Below the pieces are notes generated by a model. That model saw only the letters and a list, made by a program, of their open reading frames with translations, searched no databases and was not told the origin of the DNA. The translations under genes and the position numbers were made by a program. Below, piece after piece: positions 61,618 through 64,000 of a stretch of DNA of 64,000 bases. The DNA comes from Flavobacterium panacagri. GTDB taxonomy: Bacteria; Bacteroidota; Bacteroidia; Flavobacteriales; Flavobacteriaceae. The DNA lies in NCBI RefSeq assembly GCF_030378165.1, contig NZ_CP119766.1:4650001-4714000 (forward strand), written 5' to 3'. How positions within the stretch are numbered: position 1 is the stretch's first letter; every line of letters starts with the position of its first letter.

Positions 61618-61923
61618 TTACAAATTTACAAAATGTTCAACTGGTGCAATATTCCAGCTCACAGTACTTTGATCAATCATATCGTGTACAGGAGAATCAC
61701 TAAGTTCTGTCATTAATTTATGCATCGCTTCAGTTCCTTCTTCTACACTGTCCCAAACGAGCATATCATAAACAACGTCTTTTTTCAATTCAAAAATTGT
61801 TCGGGAACGAAATCCTTTTTGGCGTTTCAAAAAAGCATCAATTTCAGTATTTGCTTCAATAAATTGTTTGGTTGTAAAACCTTTGAGTTTAAAGGTAGTC
61901 AATTCTATAGCTTGGTTTTTCAT
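61618..61923 (-). CDS. Small dimeric alpha/beta-barrel (ABM-like) protein
   Basis: A 101-residue protein with the alternating beta-alpha-beta pattern of ferredoxin-like stress or monooxygenase proteins: IELTTFKLKG, FIEANTEIDAFLKRQKGFRSRTIFEL, VVYDMLVWDSVEEGTEAMHKLMT. It lies 12 bp after the SDR gene and 39 bp before the AraC gene. A role as small accessory oxidase or ligand-binding protein is possible; function is not assigned. Confidence 0.7.
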   Translation of the reverse strand: MKNQAIELTTFKLKGFTTKQFIEANTEIDAFLKRQKGFRSRTIFELKKDVVYDMLVWDSVEEGTEAMHKLMTELSDSPVHDMIDQSTVSWNIAPVEHFVNL

Positions 61924-61935
61924 CTGATTTGTAAA

Positions 61936-62742
61936 TTAAAAAGTAAACATTGATTTGATGTTCTGAATTTGAGTTTCAGCTCCCAAACTTAATCGTTCGC
62001 TATACAATACATTCGCATCTTTTCCTGCTACATATCGAAGTTGACTTTTATTATCCGTTGCTGCTTCATAAATGATTTGGGCAACATCTTCAGCATTTGT
62101 ATAATTGTCCATTTGTTCTGCGCTGTAACCTTTGCTTACTTCCATAGTTAATTTCTCATACGCTTCATGCTGAGCAACTTCCATAGATCGTATGGCAAAA
62201 TCTGTTTTCATTCCGCCTGGCGCAACCACTTTTACTTGTATGCCAAACTGAACTAATTCGGATGCCAGACTTTCCGAAAATCCATCAACAGCAAATTTTG
62301 TGGCACTGTAAATTGAACAGGTTGGAAATCCCATTAATCCAAAAGTAGAAGTTATATTAATGAAAGTACCACTTTTCTTCTCACGGAAATGAGATACAAA
62401 TGCCTTTGAAACCCTAATTACACCAAATAAATTAGTCACGATCTGACGTTCAATTTGATGATTTTCCAGAGATTCCAAAGCGCCAATTAAACCATAACCA
62501 GCGTTATTCAAAACCACATCGACAGAATATTTCTCCAAAACATTTTTAATCGTTGAATCAATCTGTTCTGGATTTGTAACATCTAATGGGAGTATAATGA
62601 CGTTTTCCAGCTGGTTTAATTCTGTTTCTTTTTCCGGATTTCGCATTGTGGCAATGACGTGCCATCCTTTACTTTGAAATAATTTTGCTGTAGATTTTCC
62701 CAATCCCGTTGAAGCTCCTGTAATAAAAATTGTCTTTTGCAT
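61936..62742 (-). CDS. Short-chain dehydrogenase/reductase
   Basis: A 268-residue classical SDR: cofactor motif TGASTGLGKS (residues 7-16), a second-strand end ATMRNPE suggesting NADP preference, NNAGYG (about residues 79-84), the catalytic Ser in NITSTFG and YSATK. The C-terminal part shows GGMKTDFAIRSM. The substrate is unknown. It appears to head a minus-strand operon SDR, ABM-like, AraC. Confidence 0.92.
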   Translation of the reverse strand: MQKTIFITGASTGLGKSTAKLFQSKGWHVIATMRNPEKETELNQLENVIILPLDVTNPEQIDSTIKNVLEKYSVDVVLNNAGYGLIGALESLENHQIERQIVTNLFGVIRVSKAFVSHFREKKSGTFINITSTFGLMGFPTCSIYSATKFAVDGFSESLASELVQFGIQVKVVAPGGMKTDFAIRSMEVAQHEAYEKLTMEVSKGYSAEQMDNYTNAEDVAQIIYEAATDNKSQLRYVAGKDANVLYSERLSLGAETQIQNIKSMFTF

Positions 62743-62846
62743 TTTTAATTGTTTTAAAATTATAATGCAAAGATCAGCTCATAGATAGAACTGTTTGTAG
62801 TCGTTTTGGTTAATGTATTAGCTAAAATGACGTTTAATCCAACTCA

Positions 62847-63629
62847 TCACATCATAACCAATTTTCGTTCTTTTTCCAATACCCGTCCATCATTCAATTC
62901 TACAATAATTTTGATCCAATTATAATTTTTTAAAGTATTGAAAAAATGATCTGGAAACCAAAATGGAAAATTAGTATAAACAAAATTTCCTCCTGAAGTT
63001 ATATTTTTATAAGAAAAACCAACTTTAAATTCATCATTATCAATGTTATTAAACCAAGGAATAAAATCATTTGGATTTTTTAAAATAGGAACTCTTCTTG
63101 GATCTACTTTTCGGTAAACTCTTCCTCCTAAATAATTTTTATTTAAGTATTCAACATATTGCTTGCTTTTTTTATCTAAACAAACACAACTAAAATCATT
63201 TTTATCAAATCCTATTTTATCAAAATTTTCCATGGGATTATATAAAACAGATTCTTCCACATTACCAAGTATTTTAGTAACATCGATTTCCTTTTTATTA
63301 TTTTTCAATAAAATTTTAAGGCTTTTTATTTTGTCGGCAGAGCCTCCAAGTCCTGGCTCAATAGCACAACCGCAACCAGGAGAATTTGGAGATTTAGGCA
63401 AATAATTAATTTTTGTATCAAACGTAAATACAACTCCAAGTTTTTCTTGATTTTTGATGGTATCTGTTACGTTGTATAATAGACAACGAATGTTATCTAT
63501 TTTTTTTGAATAAATAAGGGCTACATCAACCTCTTTAAGGCTGAATGAATTATTTATTATTTGATTATCCGTTTTGTTTGTGCATGAAATGCAAAGTGCA
63601 AGAAATACAAAATATATAATTTTTCTCAT
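62847..63629 (-). CDS. Lipoprotein of unknown function
   Basis: A 260-residue protein with a short lipoprotein signal (lipobox ALCISC, Cys16) followed by TNKTDNQ. It contains a glycine/cysteine patch (SPGCGCAIEPGLGGS, residues about 84-98) and a second Cys pair (DFSCVCLD), which could form disulfides or bind metal in the periplasm. The C-terminal half is beta-rich (FKVGFSYKNITSGGNFVYTNFPFWFPDHFF). I do not recognise the family. It is separated from the SDR gene by 104 bp. Confidence 0.75.
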   Translation of the reverse strand: MRKIIYFVFLALCISCTNKTDNQIINNSFSLKEVDVALIYSKKIDNIRCLLYNVTDTIKNQEKLGVVFTFDTKINYLPKSPNSPGCGCAIEPGLGGSADKIKSLKILLKNNKKEIDVTKILGNVEESVLYNPMENFDKIGFDKNDFSCVCLDKKSKQYVEYLNKNYLGGRVYRKVDPRRVPILKNPNDFIPWFNNIDNDEFKVGFSYKNITSGGNFVYTNFPFWFPDHFFNTLKNYNWIKIIVELNDGRVLEKERKLVMM

Positions 63630-63693
63630 TTATAATCTTTTCTTATGAATGTGAAAGTTAGAAAAAAGAACATATTAAAAGCTTCATAATGAA

Positions 63694-63724
63694 ATAAAAA
63701 AACTCCATTATTTCTAATGGAGTT
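63694..63724 (-). terminator. Terminator of the GH2 gene
   Basis: AACTCCATTA (63701-63710) pairs with TAATGGAGTT (63715-63724) around TTTC. On the minus strand the stem is followed by TTTTTATTTC. It lies 21 bp past the GH2 stop codon. Confidence 0.8.
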
Positions 63725-63745
63725 TTCTAAATTTTTACGTCTTCT

Positions 63746-64000
63746 TTAATTCACTTTAATTTCAACTGAAGAAACCGGAATTCCATTTCCTGCCGTCGCC
63801 TTCAACTGAATATTTTCTTTCTTCCCATTCGACTGAATAATCGCAATGCATTTTCCATTAAACAATTTACAGGAATTGGCTTTAAACGATTCCAAATTGG
63901 CCTGATAACCATTATCAACACCAACTAATTTTCCACCGCCAGAAACTTCAAAATTGATTAAATCCATTGCGTTTGGCACTAAATTTCCATCTTTATCAGT
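63746..64000 (-). CDS. GH2 beta-galactosidase-like enzyme, C-terminal fragment
   Basis: The frame is open to the right window edge, so only the last 84 residues are visible; the GTG at 63979 is internal. The segment DKDGNLVPNAMDLINFEVSG, then GGKLVGVDNGYQANLESFKANSCKLFNGKCIAIIQSNG, is the C-terminal immunoglobulin-like domain typical of GH2 beta-galactosidases of Bacteroidota (with DUF4982 upstream). The catalytic part lies outside. It could belong to a further glycan locus. Confidence 0.82.
   Translation of the reverse strand, partial: TDKDGNLVPNAMDLINFEVSGGGKLVGVDNGYQANLESFKANSCKLFNGKCIAIIQSNGKKENIQLKATAGNGIPVSSVEIKVN

Overview
The window comes from an AT-rich member of the Bacteroidota, most likely a Flavobacterium. 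Supporting signs are two SusC/SusD pairs, Bacteroidota -7 boxes (TAnnTTTG), purine/A-rich leaders without clear Shine-Dalgarno sites, DUF4374, FecR/ECF and LytS/LytTR proteins, and several short palindromic repeat families in the intergenic gaps. No rRNA, tRNA, CRISPR array or transposase gene was seen.

Layout. (1) 1-3382: end of a TonB-dependent receptor and a DUF4374 lipoprotein, a probable iron/siderophore pair. (2) 3483-4805: an NmrA-type oxidoreductase divergent from an HxlR regulator. (3) 4870-39962: about 35 kb of glycan-degrading genes, nearly all on the minus strand. It holds M28 peptidase, BNR sialidase-like protein, FucP-type sugar permease, SusD, SusC, GH3, GH92, GH29, GH35, GH20, glycosylasparaginase, an unassigned glycosidase-like lipoprotein, a CBM9-like protein, GH130, a sodium/solute symporter, a second GH92, a divergent LytS/LytTR two-component pair, a NagB/PIG-L fusion and a second GH29 with carbohydrate-binding domains. 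(4) 40365-42892: a membrane protein with a Cys/Ser/Gly-rich tail and a protein of unknown function. (5) 43004-58846: a second SusCD locus, headed by ECF sigma and FecR, followed by a TlpA-like thioredoxin, an alpha/beta hydrolase, a DsbD-type reductase and an M16 peptidase. (6) 59061-63629: small metabolic and regulatory genes. (7) 63746-64000: the C-terminus of a GH2 enzyme.

The central locus reads as an N-glycan (glycoprotein) utilisation system. SusCD would import glycopeptide or glycan; fucosidases, beta-galactosidase, hexosaminidase and alpha-mannosidases would trim it in the periplasm; glycosylasparaginase would split the GlcNAc-Asn stub; the symporter and GH130 would import and phosphorolyse Man-beta-1,4-GlcNAc; and the NagB fusion would feed amino sugar into glycolysis. 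No recognisable PNGase or endo-beta-N-acetylglucosaminidase is present, which makes the unassigned lipoprotein at 25776-26894 interesting.

The main new observation is a shared promoter module: a GTCG core 26-31 bp upstream of a TAnnTTTA-like -7 box, in front of five transcription units of this locus (SusC, GH35, second GH92, NagB fusion, second GH29). It is a good candidate for the binding site of the LytTR regulator encoded in the middle of the locus. Other observations are a family of about 190-205 bp intergenic repeats with 18-bp terminal inverted repeats, four more repeat types, and a conserved 3' untranslated element placed before terminators.
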